From: Hofstenia miamia
Lineage: Eukaryota; Xenacoelomorpha; Acoela; Hofsteniidae
Assembly (NCBI GenBank): GCA_900660155.1
Contig: CABFPE010000217.1
Coordinates: 541,189-605,188 of the forward strand
Length of the DNA: 64,000 bases
Direction of reading: 5' to 3'
The notes below the pieces were generated by a model. That model had not been told where the DNA came from. It was given only the letters and a program-made list of their open reading frames with translations, and did not search any database. Position 1 is the stretch's first letter. Each line of letters opens with the position of its first letter. A program made the position numbers and the translations under genes. Of the stretch, positions 9,625-21,687 are shown in pieces.

Positions 9625-12600
9625 ATCCTAGCACATTCATTTGAAATAAATCAACAATTGTTTCCATTGAAATCAAGAAAAGAAAGTTTTTTAATTTATT
9701 TAGATTTTTTTTGTTCTATAGTTGAATGATTATTAAATCTTTTATGTTATATTTTGTATTACTGTTAAATAATAGTCAGTCTTCTGCCAGATTTTCTCAT
9801 TTTGAGCGTTTCCAGTCTTGGTATAAGATCTGTCTGATATTAAATATTATTATAGACTATGCTTCCATGTAAATTGATCTATTAATGGATTTGTTAGGAA
9901 AGCAATATACAATGTAGATCTATTGTTAATATTTTAGTATAAATAACAAAGCGAGCACACCTATTAATATCAATGATAATGTGGAAAACATAACGAAATA
10001 TGTACATTTGAAATACCGATAATATTTAAATAACTAAAACCTCTCTTCGAAACTTTTTTGCTGAATTTATCCTTTGTAGAGACATTGATTTTTGTAGAAT
10101 AGGTTTACTTTGCTATCTAAAGGTTTTTACTAAAAATTGTCCTTGTTGTTGCAGGGCTGACCTATCAACATAATTTATCATAGGTCATGCTTTTGAAAAA
10201 TTTAAAAATTCACAAAAATTTGGTCCTGTTTGGCATATAAAAAATATATTTAGTTATTATCTATAATGCACAATTGTAGACAAAACCATCACAACATAAC
10301 TATGAGTTATTAATTGAAGCCCTTCTCTTCTGCAATAAGAATAATAATCAAAGAACCTTGGTAAATTCCTGTATACAATAATGGCAAATCACCATGTAAG
10401 CTAAGTAACACAAGCTATAGACATGCTTGAGTGCATCAGTAACCTCTATACTAACAATTTAGCGCGATAAAATATTTATCTATGGGGAAGTTTGACACTG
10501 ATCAAAGAAGTTTACGCTCAATAAATATAGATAGCAGTTTCGATTCACTTTGTTGTTGTTTGACTAAAGTGATTCCTATAAGGAATTAAACATTTTTGAT
10601 TATTTATTGTTATTTCATGCAATTATTTACCGCGCTTTCACACAATTTATAATATAAAATTTCATAATTTATTGCTGTTGGAAATACTGAAATAAGGTTT
10701 TTGTTTGTTTCCATGGCGAATTTTTAAGCAAATTCTACAAAAAACTGATTGTCTTTTTAAACGTCTGAGTTTTTTCTAGACTAAATTTTCTCTAAATAAT
10801 TGAGATTTTATTTATTAATCATAAAAATTATTACTCCTAAATATTCATTTTGCAATTGTTCAGTGTTTGCAGACACATTTTTAACCACTAATAACTCACA
10901 AACTAATAAAAAAGTCTGGAAACACCAGTGGATAGGAAGTTGTCTCCTCTTTTAGCTGATTTTTCGACAGGCGCGTCTGAATGGAACTTGGATGGTGTAT
11001 TTACAGAAAGCAAAATAGTTAAGGTTAGTTGTTGCCATGATCCTTAGACCGCCTTATTACCTAAACATTAGGTAAGGGAAGGGCAATTATAGACAGAATG
11101 GGAAATTTATCAGTTTGGTGTTAAGTATGTGTTCAGAATTTTCTTGATTTAGCAATTCTGCCTCCTGAAATTTTGTAAAAAACTATCGAAAGCTAATTAA
11201 AAATTTTATCTGAAATTTTAAAGAGTTTGATTCTTAAATGTGAGTAGATTTTGAAAAAATTGTTATTCTCGATGCATAATTAAGTTCTTTGAAGTCATCA
11301 GAAGATGAGAAGAAACGCATTTTTAATTATGAGTTTGAAGATTTTACTTCATTTGATTGGCAGTTGACAGTTTGCAGGTGAATTAAAATTTAGGTTCCGC
11401 TCATAGTTTGGTATTCTTCAATAAAAGAATCATCTACGCTATTCAAAATCAGGAGAAGGTTTTTTTAAATTCAATTTACCATACTCAATTGTGACTTGAA
11501 CTCGACTGTTTTAGTTCTTTAACTTAGGTTCGCTTTTTGTGGATTTTCGGTAAAAACCCGCTGTTTCTATTCTGTTTTCTAGGAAAAACAATGTATTCCA
11601 ACACTTTTTTAAGGCTAAGTATTTTGCATTTGCTTCAAATTTTCCTTAGTTATGATGAGTGTAAAGATATTGAAAATTGTCATCAAGTATTTCTTTTCGT
11701 GATAGTATTCGATCCAATTGATCCCTTGCACTCAGAAGTCAGCGAGCTACTTTCTTGCCAAGTTTGTCAGTTTGCGTTGTTCCGTGATACCGTGTATGAA
11801 TTTGAAGACGGGTCGGTTTCAATTTTTCAAAAAATCTACTGTCCCGGTTTATTCTTTGGTTTATCGCCGAGATCCAATTGTAACAATGGTGATAACAATA
11901 AATCTATTAGTGAACCTAATATATATTGCCACTAAGTGATGTCTGCAGATCAGCATAAAGCTTGGTGTGGCAAATGCGATAGAGCTAGTAATATAAATAA
12001 AAGTTTCTCAAGTTATAATTGCGCATGTCTATTAGGAATTAGCTGCTAATAGATAATCGCCTAATGAAGTAATTTGTTTTGCAATTCGTCGTAGACGGAA
12101 TAGAAGTTGGCACTCATACTCTGTTTCAAAGAAGCGCGATATTTTTATATCTTAATTGAACCATTGTTAATTAGCTTTTATCCATTTATTCAAACACTTC
12201 AAACCTTCTGCTCAAGCCATTAAAACATTGCGTTAGTGTTTCTCATCTGAAATAAAATTGTGTCACAAATTTCATCCGATAATAAAAGCGTAGAACGCAC
12301 TTAAAATCGCGTGGATAAAAAGATTTCCAACAATTATTTTCTAAACGCTTTTTACAATTTAAGTCCATTTCCTTTTATAGGAAAAAAGCTTATAATTCTT
12401 CAGTACAATGTACATTAATATGGAAATAGTGCGAATTCCTCCCTTGATATTTCACTGTTGTAATTAAAGGATTTAGACATCGATTATATTAGAAGGTTGA
12501 GAATGACTGTAAGTCTAGAATCGCACAGGATTGCAAATCCCCGTCAAAAGTCATCTGCCGCAACTGCGGCACCTCCTATCCCATTTCATTAAAAAGTATC

Positions 12601-12659
12601 CTGTATGTGCAATATTTCTTATTGAGATTGTACACAATGATTTTATTGGTTAAAAAAAT
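9625..12659. other. Gene-free AT-rich stretch
   Basis: About 3 kb with no supported gene. A small perfect hairpin (TGACCTAT at 10158-10165, ATAGGTCA at 10180-10187) and a palindrome TGCCGC-AACT-GCGGCA near 12557-12572 are present. The 132-codon plus-strand frame at 11537-11935 has no recognisable domain. Confidence 0.5.
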
Positions 12660-13640
12660 AGTCATTCTCATTAATGTTTTCGTTTTTAATATTCATTCGT
12701 AAATTTAGTTTTTTAAATAGTTATATACTTATTAACAATTTTCTTAGATATTTACTCATTAACTTATATTGTAATTTATATAATTTTTTTAAGAATTCTT
12801 TTTAGATTATTTCCGTAAAACATTTATTCATTAAAAATTTTTTAAGTATTTGTTTAGTCACTTATTTTTAAATATTTATTCATTACATTATTTCACCAAA
12901 ATATGTGTATATTAACATAATTTTTTTATATTCATTCGTTAGTTTATTTCACTAAAGTGTATATTCATTTACTTTTTTAAAATATTTGTTCAGTTGTTTA
13001 TTTTTTAATATGTATTCATTAGATTATTTCTCTAAAATATTTATCTAATAACTTATTTGTTTAAATATTTTTCAGTCACTTATTTTTTTAAAATATTTAT
13101 TCGTTAGATTATTTCAACAAAATATTCATTCATTAGCTTATCTTTAGTTCCGTATTTTTTTTAAATATTTATTCGTTATATTATTTCATTAGTGTACTTA
13201 TTGAATAATGTTTTTTAAAATTCTATTTAATGACTAACGTATTTTTTTAAATATTTGTTAAGTCATTAATTTTTTAAAATATTTATTCATTAGATTATTT
13301 CATTAAAATATTCATTCATTAACTTATCTTTTAAATATTTGTTCATTATATTACTACATTAGAATATTTATTAATAATTTTTTTAAAGATTATTTAATGA
13401 ATAGTTTGTTTCTTAAATATTTGTTCTTTAATTTATTCTTAGACATTTTTTCATTAATTGCTTCTTAAATATATATTCATTAAATAGGTTTGCTAAATAT
13501 TTATTCACGAGCTAGTTTCTTTATTATTTATTGAAAACTTACAGTATTTTTAGATAATTATTCAAACTATTGTTTTTTAATTATGTCCAGATTGATTTAT
13601 TTTTCCGATATCTATTCAATAAATTATTATTTTTGAAATA
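12660..13640. repeat. Degenerate AT-rich minisatellite, ~1 kb
   Basis: Variants of the phrase AAATATTTATTCATTAGAT followed by TATTTCA-NNAAAATATT and ATTCATTAACTTAT recur irregularly; clear recurrences begin near 12873, 12997, 13088 and 13274. Unit length is roughly 40-45 bp, with a better-matching higher-order pair 187 bp apart (13088 and 13274). Composition is almost wholly A/T, with no coding potential. Confidence 0.75.
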
Positions 13641-15474
13641 TTTACTAATTAATTTATTTGTTTTTAAATGCAGAGAACTTGATTAAATTACTTCAATATA
13701 ATTTCGTATTTTTTATAAATACTTGGTCTTAAGGATTTTTGAAAATTCAAATGGATTCATTCGCATGTGTTTTACACAGTCAAAATTCATCAACGGCTAC
13801 ATGCTTAAAATTTAAGCTAGGAGTGTTCTTGCTAATTAAAAAAAAATAATTTTCTAAATTTTTGTTTCTCCTTAAATAATGAAATTATTACGGCTCTGAT
13901 ACAACAATAAATGTCTACATGGTAATCTTGAAACGTGCAATTGCTGAACTTAGTGTTTTCTATAATAAGCCAGAGTTGTATGTAAATTATATCTAATTCA
14001 CACGATCCAAATATTTCAGAGCCAGAATATTTCAACAAACTAATTTCGTTACTAACTTTTACTTTATTAGCTTTTTCTCGCACAACGGAATCAAGAACAA
14101 AACGTATCTCTTTTTCTTGTTTCGATAATTTATTCTTCCGGCTTTCTTCAGAGCTGTAGGCTATCCTTGCTTTGGTCCATCTATGCGTTTTCTCGGTGTC
14201 ATTATCTGGGTTTACACAAAAATGTAGAAATATCTCAGTGCGATGTTCTCAACATCGCCCGAGGATTTCCTATAATCACCAAATAAAGTGCTTGTCAAAC
14301 CCTGCTACATTCATTTCCCTAAATATATGGAACATTAAATTCGAGCACTCATTGCACACATAAATGTGCAATTATTGATGGGATTGCTAACAGAGTCAAA
14401 TAGGAGACCTAACTTTCCTGCACATAAACAAAAATTCGGACCATCCCAAAGCAAGTTCATATTGCCAGTACTAAGCTCTCCGCTAAGCTTCTCCACCATT
14501 TTTAATGGTTTGAATTTTGAATTTCCAATGTTTAAATACATGTATATAGAAACGACTGCCTAGTGATTGATAGGCACTGAGAACTAAAGAATTTTACTCT
14601 TCCGAGTAAATGATTTAAAAACATTGTTCTGGAGACTCATACATACAGAGAACCGTAGATTTAGAATTAATAATGTCTCTGAGAAAATGTCAAAATCAAT
14701 CAAGATTTTAGAATCTACTTTGATAAGAGCAACCTTGACTTTTTCCAAATAAATATTGTCTGTAAAAATATTAAAATCAATAATTTTAATTCTAGATAAT
14801 ATGAAAATTAACATTAGCACTTGATTTTCTTGACAGCCTAATCTATACATTATGGAAATTTCATCTAATTTGACTGCCCATTGGGAGCTAATACTGAGAG
14901 AATTCAATTTGGTAATTTACTGTATTAACAGTTTCATATCGCGAAATCGCATTGGTTTGGAACTCATTGTTCACACGCCTAGCATTAACCAATGCTTAAT
15001 TACCAGTATTATATCTCTCTGTTCTGACAATGTATAATATTTTCGCATTTGATTTTTCTCCACTATTTAAACATAAAATACGCAATTTAGTATCAGCAAC
15101 ATTTCTGCTTAATACAATTCAACTTTGAATTTGCAGCATGCATGACGTCATGGTTAGGCGCTATCAACAAATGCGATGAGTTACAAGTGCAGGCTGTGGT
15201 GGGCAAGATAGATTAATGCATAACTTGTAGTTACAGCTTCCCAAAATTGATTGTTTTTAAATCGCGAACTATTTCGTTAGATACCACAGCCAAACTATGT
15301 TTTTAGTTATGTTTCTTCTAGCTTTAATCATTTGTTTGTTTATCACAATGAATTAAGTGACTAATCTCGGTCAAAATTAACCTAAGGATTATAATGAGAT
15401 TAGGAAAAATTATTTCCGACATTATTTTGTCAAAAACATCCGGAATTATTGCTGAACTGGCATTATATTTTCGC
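13641..15474. other. Gene-free AT-rich stretch before the hAT element
   Basis: Several short open frames on both strands (14172-15037) overlap each other and show no domain. No repeats shared with the rest of the window were noticed. Confidence 0.45.
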
Positions 15475-17852
15475 TGAAACCGAACCGAGACCCCCATTTT
15501 TGTTACTTATTTTTTCGGTTTTGCCATGTCCCACACTGGCTGTCAAGCCGTATTTGAGAAGGCGAAACGCTTTTGTGCCTTGCCTGGAAAAACGCTCCAT
15601 AATAATCTCGTCATCCTTTATCACCGTAGAATTGACTTTTTTCTCACAATGCTATCTCCCTCTCGCTTTAATGTGTGCGCCAATTTATTTTAGTGTTTGT
15701 TAACTCACCGCGGCTACTAAAATTATACTTTCATTTCTTTTCGTGTGATCAACGTAACTAGCGCTGTTCTGTGAAATTATGTTCTTAGTTCATTCAAAAT
15801 TCAACAAAATATCCGATGAGCAAAAGAAATGTACTCTGTATGGTTACTGTCACCGTGAAGGAGGGCAATACGTCTAACATGTGGAGACATCTTAGAAATA
15901 ATCATCCTCGGGTTCATACTGAGTTGGAATTGGAGCAGAAGAGGAAAAATAAGGATCAGAATGAGAAGAAAAGGGATGTTAAAAAAACGATTTACAGACT
16001 AAGATAACGATGTTTGGAAATCTGTATCCAAAAACTGATGCAAGGCAATTTGACATCATGCTTCATAGTATCCGGGTATTTGCCGTATTCAATTGTCGAC
16101 AATGAAGATTTTCGACGCCTTGTTCATAAGCTCGATCCCAGGGTAACCGTGAAAGGGGAAAAGACGTTTCGAACGAAACTAATTCCGCAATACTTTGAGA
16201 AAATGCTTCACAATTTAAAGACTGAACTTCGACAGGAAACTAAGTATGGCTGCAGCATGACTTACGATTTCTGGAAAGGAGTTAACAATGAAAGCTATTT
16301 GGAGACATGTATTGCATACGTTAAATCCGATTTTAAAGTTAAATGTCGATGCATTGACATTTATGGTTTCAACGAAGCAGATTTAGCACATAGAAGTCCA
16401 GAGATTGCCGATCGTATCGAAACTCTCTTGGAAGAGTTGGGTATCGAAAAGAGTAACGTTCAAGCCGTTACGACTGATAACGCTTCGAACATGGAGGCAT
16501 CAGCTACACAACTTAAACTACCATGAGTGCCTTGTGGACCGCATACATTGCAACTGGCAGTTAAGGACGGGTTCAAGGCTTCTACCATTGCATCAGAATT
16601 GAGATCGAATGTCGAAGAATTGCTGCTTTTTTTCACAGAAGTGACGTTGCCAGCCGAATATTGAAATGACTGATGAAAGACGACGGGAAAAAATCGAAAC
16701 AGCTACCGCAAGATATTGATGAAAGATGGGGATCCTTCTTGAGGTTGATAAGGGTTATGAAGGAGCTCCGGACATATGTTTCAATAGCTCTTATTAGGGC
16801 CTCTGAAGATAGTGCAAAGGAAGTTCCTGACGCACTATCACACGTAGAATGGGAAACAATTGATGATATGATTGAATTTCTCAAGCCTATTGAAGAAGCA
16901 ACTACCTACTTGTCTGCTGAAACAAATAGAAACATATCGAATGCTTGGCCGGTTTATAACAGCCTCACAAATACTGTTACTAATTAAACAGCAAAGCGAA
17001 GTTTGGCGACATTTAAAGCAGCGGTTATCAAGGAGCTTGATAGATTGCCGTCAAGCAACAGGTGGATTGGGTCATTGAAGACGAAGGTACTGCCAACTTT
17101 GAAGAAAGAGCAAGCACAAGCGCTGCACCGCCCCGAAAAAGATGCTTACCAGCGGATTAATGAGTGATATTGACAATAAGCTGGCTGCAAGAAGACAAGA
17201 ACGATTAGATGATAAGCTGATAGTGACACAGAATGGAAGAGATATATGAACTCACCTTTGGTGATGTAATGAAATGGTGGTACAGTGATGTTGGAATTTC
17301 CTAATCTGTCGAAACTTGCACGACGCTACTTTTGTATCCAAAGCTTCAACATAGCCAGTGAAAGACTTGGCTCGACATCCAGCCAAAGGAACGCTCTTCG
17401 CTTGGTAACTGTCATGCCAACCAATTGGTCATTTTGAACAAAAACACCGGTATTTGTTTATATACTGTACTACTTCTATTTTTCATATAAAATTGACGAC
17501 AAAACCGCAAGGGCTGCCGATTATTATATGCAATATTACCGTGCTAGAAAAACATCAAACATAAAATTAGTGTTATAGTTCCCCACAACAATAAACGAAA
17601 CAATTAATTGCCAAGTATTGTATTATGCCTTGCAGTGAATATTTACTACGTTTTATTGCAACAATACAATAATTGACAGAATAGAATTGAATTATCAATT
17701 CGTGTGTTGACAATACAGTATTCGGAAACCCTGCGTCGCCAAATACCTACGCATATGCATGCAATTAAAAAAACCGACCGAAACCGAACCGAATTCGGTT
17801 TTTTTACAGAAAAACCGACTGAGTTGATCAATTCTAAAACCGCCGAGTCCTA
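15475..17852 (+). mobile_element. hAT transposon remnant around a broken transposase, ends not certain
   Basis: The transposase pseudogene at 15779-17490 is flanked by similar motifs: GAAACCGAACCGA at 15476 and 17779, and further CGGTTTT/AAAACCG words at 15515 and 17795-17845. Short repeated motifs inside both ends are typical of hAT elements. I could not find a convincing matched pair of terminal repeats or an 8-bp target duplication, so the limits given are only the outermost of these motifs. Confidence 0.5.
15779..17490 (+). pseudogene. hAT transposase pseudogene (BED finger to hATC)
   Basis: Reading from ATG 15779: MFLVHSKFNKISDEQKKC, then after a frameshift NTSNMWRHLRNNHP, a BED zinc finger with its H-x4-H pair; the usual second cysteine of CxxC appears as Tyr (CTLY). 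A middle region (about 16014-16526) has GCSMTYDFWKG, SYLETCIAYV and VTTDNASNM, then an in-frame TGA at 16524-16526 followed by CGPHTLQLAVKDG, the C-x2-H region of hAT catalytic domains. After another shift comes LPQDIDERWGSFLRLI (degraded TRWNS-type motif). The end has FPNLSKLARRYFCIQ and NIASERLGSTSSQRNALR, the hATC dimerisation domain, and NQLVILNKN to the stop at 17488-17490. Full domain order is preserved, but at least three frameshifts and two stops make it inactive. It would have catalysed cut-and-paste transposition. Confidence 0.9.
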
Positions 17853-18604
17853 GTTTCAATGTTAGAAAATCGAGTAAATTGTTTTAAAACGTTTAACATT
17901 AAGCAAACGAATTTGCTGAGATATCATATTTCATTTGAGAGAAAATGGGGAACAGCATTTAAATCCAATGAATCAACAAGAACAATTGACTTACTATTCT
18001 TGCAACATGCCCGTTTGAATGATGAGTTACAAAATTTTATAAATGTGATATTCTATCATATTGCCTATTAATACATCTACGGCAAACAACTATTTCAGCC
18101 ATTATTTTTGTGCATAATTGCATCATATATATATATATAACAATTGAAAATGATCTGAATTCAACACGTTCAAATTATTGAACAGTTCGAAATATTCTTC
18201 ATGAAAAAATTTTTACAGTATAAATATTGAATATATTACTATATTTGTTTACCGCTTTATTTTTAACTATATTTCTAGAAAAATACAAGTCTTATACTTT
18301 AAGTGTAAATTCGGTTGATCATAATTTCTTTGGCGGCAACGGCCCAAATCGGCAGGTAGACGGCGTTAGCTCTGATATGAATACAAGTTTGAAGCATAAA
18401 TAACTAACAATAAATCTCTCGGCCATCACCTATAAAACATTTTCCATTTGTCGATAACATTATAAAATAGCGAAGAATTTGAGGAAACCAATAATTGAGT
18501 TCACATGTTATGTTAATATCACCTAATATATATTTTTTCTTATGTTAAAGCTAACCTTGTATAATTCAAAACTCCTTTTCCATTTAGTTCTCTGTCTGCA
18601 GGAA
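17853..18604. other. Gene-free stretch between hAT and LINE remnants
   Basis: Includes a short (TA)n at 18126-18140 and a GC-richer patch at 18330-18375. I see no recognisable feature in either. Confidence 0.5.
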
Positions 18605-19275
18605 CCTTTTATTGATTGTGAAATAAATCGCGTAGACTCTGCAAACTTGAGATTAAAATTTGAAAACTTCTGATCTTGAGCTTTTGGCTACTTGGTCTTC
18701 CAAAAACCATCTTGATTTTAGCCCAACCAAGACATGTGGTATTTCCTTTACTGTATCTCCACCTTCTGATCTGCCTCTCCCTGTGAACTTTTCTCCTCAT
18801 CATACTCATCTTGGAGCTCAACTTGTTGCTAACTTAAATTGGTCTGGCCATGTGTCTTTACGCCTCCGCAAAGCTAATTCCTCACTCTTTGCACTCTTCC
18901 ATAATGTTGAAACTCTCTTTGTTCAAGTCCATTCCTCGCACCATTCTTCTCTATGCTTCTCCCTGTTGGTGGCCTACTTATTCCTTGTTCCACTCTATGG
19001 AACATTTCCAGAAGCATGCCTTCGAATGGATCTCTTGCAATACAAAAACGCTCTTCTCAAATTCTCTACTCTACTTCTATGCCTGTGATCTCCTCCTGTT
19101 CAATCGCTTGCTCACACGCAAAGTGGACCTTGATCCTTTTGATTTAATTAAGTTCTCTAATTCCCGCTTCAATCGCTCTGATGATGTTTCCACTTTCTCC
19201 ATTCGTCGTCCCAAGAAACTTCGCACTCTTCACTTGTTTTTCAATCGTGCTTATATTGCTGCTATTACATCTTGA
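18605..19275 (+). pseudogene. LINE reverse transcriptase C-terminal fragment
   Basis: The frame from 18660 reads DLELLATWSSKNHLDFSPTK, the segment after the RT catalytic core in which a trailing K-T is conserved. It continues with HTHLGAQL...LNWSGHVSLR, matching the conserved LG(V)xLD..LxWxxH block. After a +1 shift the frame from about 18850 continues with ILLYASPCWWPTYSLFHSME, FQKHAFEWI and later LLLFNRLLTRK and KLRTLHLFFNRAYIAA, the region after RT. The stop is at 19273-19275. The FADD catalytic box and endonuclease are missing (5' truncation). In a live element this protein copies its own RNA into DNA at a nicked chromosome site. Confidence 0.8.
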
Positions 19276-19439
19276 CTCGCAACCCTCCAACAGCAATTGA
19301 TTTCGTTGCCCTGCCTTTTTCCAACTACGCCTACTCTTCCATCTGCTCCTACTTTATCTTCTGTGACTGTCCTCGCTGCCGTAAAACTAATTGTTTTTAT
19401 ATTTTTGTAGTTTCTGCCTTCAGCGGCGAAATAAAGTCA

Positions 19440-19476
19440 TTTATTATTATTATTGTTATTATTATTATTATTATTT
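19440..19476 (+). repeat. (TTA)n LINE tail
   Basis: Mostly uninterrupted TTA/TTG units directly after the AATAAA of the LINE fragment. Confidence 0.9.
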
Positions 19477-19535
19477 AATTTGCAATACAATTAATAAAGC
19501 GGCACCAATTAAGTACCGCAAAGTAAAATTAAAGG

Positions 19536-21593
19536 CATGGACGGCTAAATAATATTTATCTGGACGCGAGGGAGCGTGCGGTTGAATTTAATTGGCGGTT
19601 AGATGAGGCCATTGCATTGATTTGTTTCATCGTTAACTGCAAACACTGCGCTATTAGTCGTTTTCGCAATGGTTAATAAATGCATTGTACCCAAATGTAG
19701 AAGTGGTTATTCTCACTGTTCACAAAAGGAAGTAACATTTCATTAATTTCCTACTCAAAATAAAGATTTACTGAATCAATGGAAACGTTTAATTCCGAGG
19801 AAAAACATTATTGTCACTAAGAATTCTGTTTGTTCAAACCACTTTAATGACTCTGACTTCATAACAGTTAGTCAAAACAAAGAACAGAGAAAAAATGTTG
19901 GCGTCCTTAAAAACGGTACCTAACACCAATAGCTGCACCTTCGATTTTTCCAATAGGTTTGCGCGTCCTTCTTTTAGAGGTTCAGGACCGTTTATTGCAG
20001 AATTTCCACATGTTTACGAACTTTACATGAAGGAAAAAGATCTGCCATTAAAGATTGCCTATAATCTCAAACCATATACATTTCACCCTAAAAATATTGA
20101 ACGAACCTCAATGAAGTTGTGCTTATCAGTCTTTTGTGAAAAAACTTTAAATGCATTAAAATTTTACAATTCAATGAGTGACGGAAGTACCAACTGGGAT
20201 GGAACAATTAAGTTTATAGCACTCATTCACCAAATTTGGAGCATCACAAATGTGAAAACTGTTTTTAAAGGCAAGCACAAACTTAATTCTTTGTTTGACA
20301 CTGTTCAAGATCTCCAAGATTGGAAACTTCAATTTTTGGAAAACTTTGCAGACTGGATACAAGCTTGGTATTCTACTAGTGAAAAATGTTTATGTGAAGC
20401 CACTTCTCAAGCCATTCTCTTAAGTTCTCGTTCTTTGATTGAAATTTCACAATACTTACGTAAGGAGCAGAATTATTCATATATACTTCTTGGAAATTTT
20501 CAATCCGATTTTTTAGAACGAAGATTTTCCAGATATCGCCAATTATCATGTGCAAATTATTACATTGCTGTGAAGCAAATTTATGAAAGTGAAGCAAAAA
20601 TCAAAATTGCCAGTTTGCTAAAAATGAATAACCTTCAGTTACGCATTACTGAGACAGAATTCACTTCATCTAAAGAAAAAGGACTATCTAAAGAACAAAC
20701 TTCTTTACTAAATGATTTGAGTGAAGCGATGAAAGATGACGTTTTAATTTACTCACTAGAAGAGAACAATTATGCATTGCTTACTTTGTTGCTGGGTACA
20801 TTTCGTTTTCAATTATTAGGAGCTGCAAGATTTCATGTTCTAACTGTCTAAATAATTTAAAAATGGTTGATAAAACTTTTCCAGATTTCGACGCAAGCTC
20901 CAATTTGCTTGCAATGATTGACAGAGGGAATCTTGTACAGCCAAGTGATTTTGTATACGCCGTCGTTTGCATTGCATGGCAGATATATATCGCTATGGAA
21001 AGACAACCATTATTTGCAAACTTACTCTCATCAAAAAATTCTTTATGTGCTTTTGGAATTTTTTTGCCATTGTGCAAAAAGTTTGTTAGTTTTCAATGGA
21101 ATGTTTGCTGCCCAAGTGATTCAAAATGCTACTTTGACTTAATAATTCGAAAATCTTTCAATTGTTTTATTAAAAATTTATTGCAAATGCAAATGCTGAT
21201 ATAAAATCATTTCAAAAAACAAAGAAAAAAATAGAAAAGCTTCAAGGTTTATCTGCGATTGAGTGATTAGATTACCTAAAATAGTAATTTTTTCAAATTA
21301 TTTTTGTGCTGTTTATTTCAATAGTTAATGAAGTATTCATTTTTTATTTTGTTATATTAGAGTCAAAACAATATATTTGCTAAAGTATACCGTTAAGTTC
21401 AAACAATATATTTGTATGTGGTTAGCTCAGGGTAAAAAATTAGTAAATGTCTTGAGCATTTTTCGCTCTGATTGTGTTTTGTGGCGTGTAAATAAGGTAA
21501 AACAATAATATTTTAACTGTTTGCGAATGGCCTCATGTCAACCAGCTTAGAATTTCTCCTTCACGTCCAGATAAATACATTTAGGAGTCCATG
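19536..21593 (+). mobile_element. P-element-like transposon with both ends, ~2.06 kb
   Basis: The left end from 19536 (CATGGACGGCTAAAT...) and the right end read inwards on the other strand from 21593 (CATGGACTCCTAAAT...) match over about 41 bases with one 1-base indel, sharing CATGGAC and TATTTATCTGGACG. The first 31 bases end exactly at that last motif; 31-bp inverted repeats are the P-element norm. Inside them is an exact 11-bp inverted repeat, ATGAGGCCATT at 19603-19613 and its complement at 21526-21536. It corresponds in length and subterminal position to the 11-bp internal repeats of Drosophila P. The cargo is a THAP/P-type transposase pseudogene. Flanking 8-mers (ATTAAAGG, ACCTAACT) do not match, so the target duplication is decayed or absent. 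Confidence 0.88.
19669..21204 (+). pseudogene. P-element/THAP9-like transposase pseudogene, internally deleted
   Basis: Starts at ATG 19669 with a THAP-type C2CH zinc finger: MVNKCIVPKC, later WKRLIPRKN and CSNHFNDSDF. The finger is interrupted by TAA at 19744-19746. A frameshift near 19890 leads into a 318-codon frame (19895-20851): HPKNIERTSMKLCLSVFCEK, then a late-transposase segment with LGNFQSDFLERRFSRYRQLS and ANYYIAVKQIYESEAKIK, closely following the THAP9/P C-terminal region. A second shift near 20780 gives VAGYISFSIIR, a C-x3-C-x2-C cluster (SCKISCSNC) and AMIDRGNLVQPSDFVYAVV. Total is about 510 codons against 750-900 for intact relatives. The region between finger and GTP-binding part is largely missing, so the first catalytic acidic residues are lost. 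It cannot encode a working transposase. Confidence 0.9.
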
Positions 21594-21687
21594 ACCTAAC
21601 TCGCGAAATTTGCTTTATCAAATGCCGATGATAATGATTGAAATTATAGCTTAAAATTGTTTATTTATCTTTGAAGTTGATAATTAC

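Larger units (their letters stand above)
18605..19476 (+). mobile_element. Non-LTR retrotransposon (LINE) 3' end, 5'-truncated
   Basis: A broken reverse transcriptase C-terminal region (18605-19275) is followed by a short 3' UTR with AATAAA at about 19429-19434 and a tail of (TTA)n at 19440-19476. 5' truncation plus a simple-repeat 3' tail is the normal product of target-primed reverse transcription. The local base composition is C/T-richer than the surroundings, which also marks it as inserted DNA. The clade is not assigned; the LLYASP...W region and the (TTA)n tail suggest a CR1/Jockey/I-like lineage. Confidence 0.8.

Noticed and set aside
11700-11880. Possible decayed retrovirus-like (Gypsy) pol C-terminal peptide on the minus strand (KPG...SSNSYTVSR)
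   Set aside because: Only a few residues resemble the usual P-R-S-Y-x-V pattern, with several stops. No integrase, protease or LTR nearby supports it.
11537-11935. 132-codon plus-strand frame considered as a hypothetical gene
   Set aside because: No ATG at the listed start, no domain, no splice context. Open frames of this size can occur by chance.
18609-18821. Minus-strand frame opposite the LINE fragment
   Set aside because: It is a shadow of the reverse transcriptase frame, which shows conserved motifs on the plus strand.
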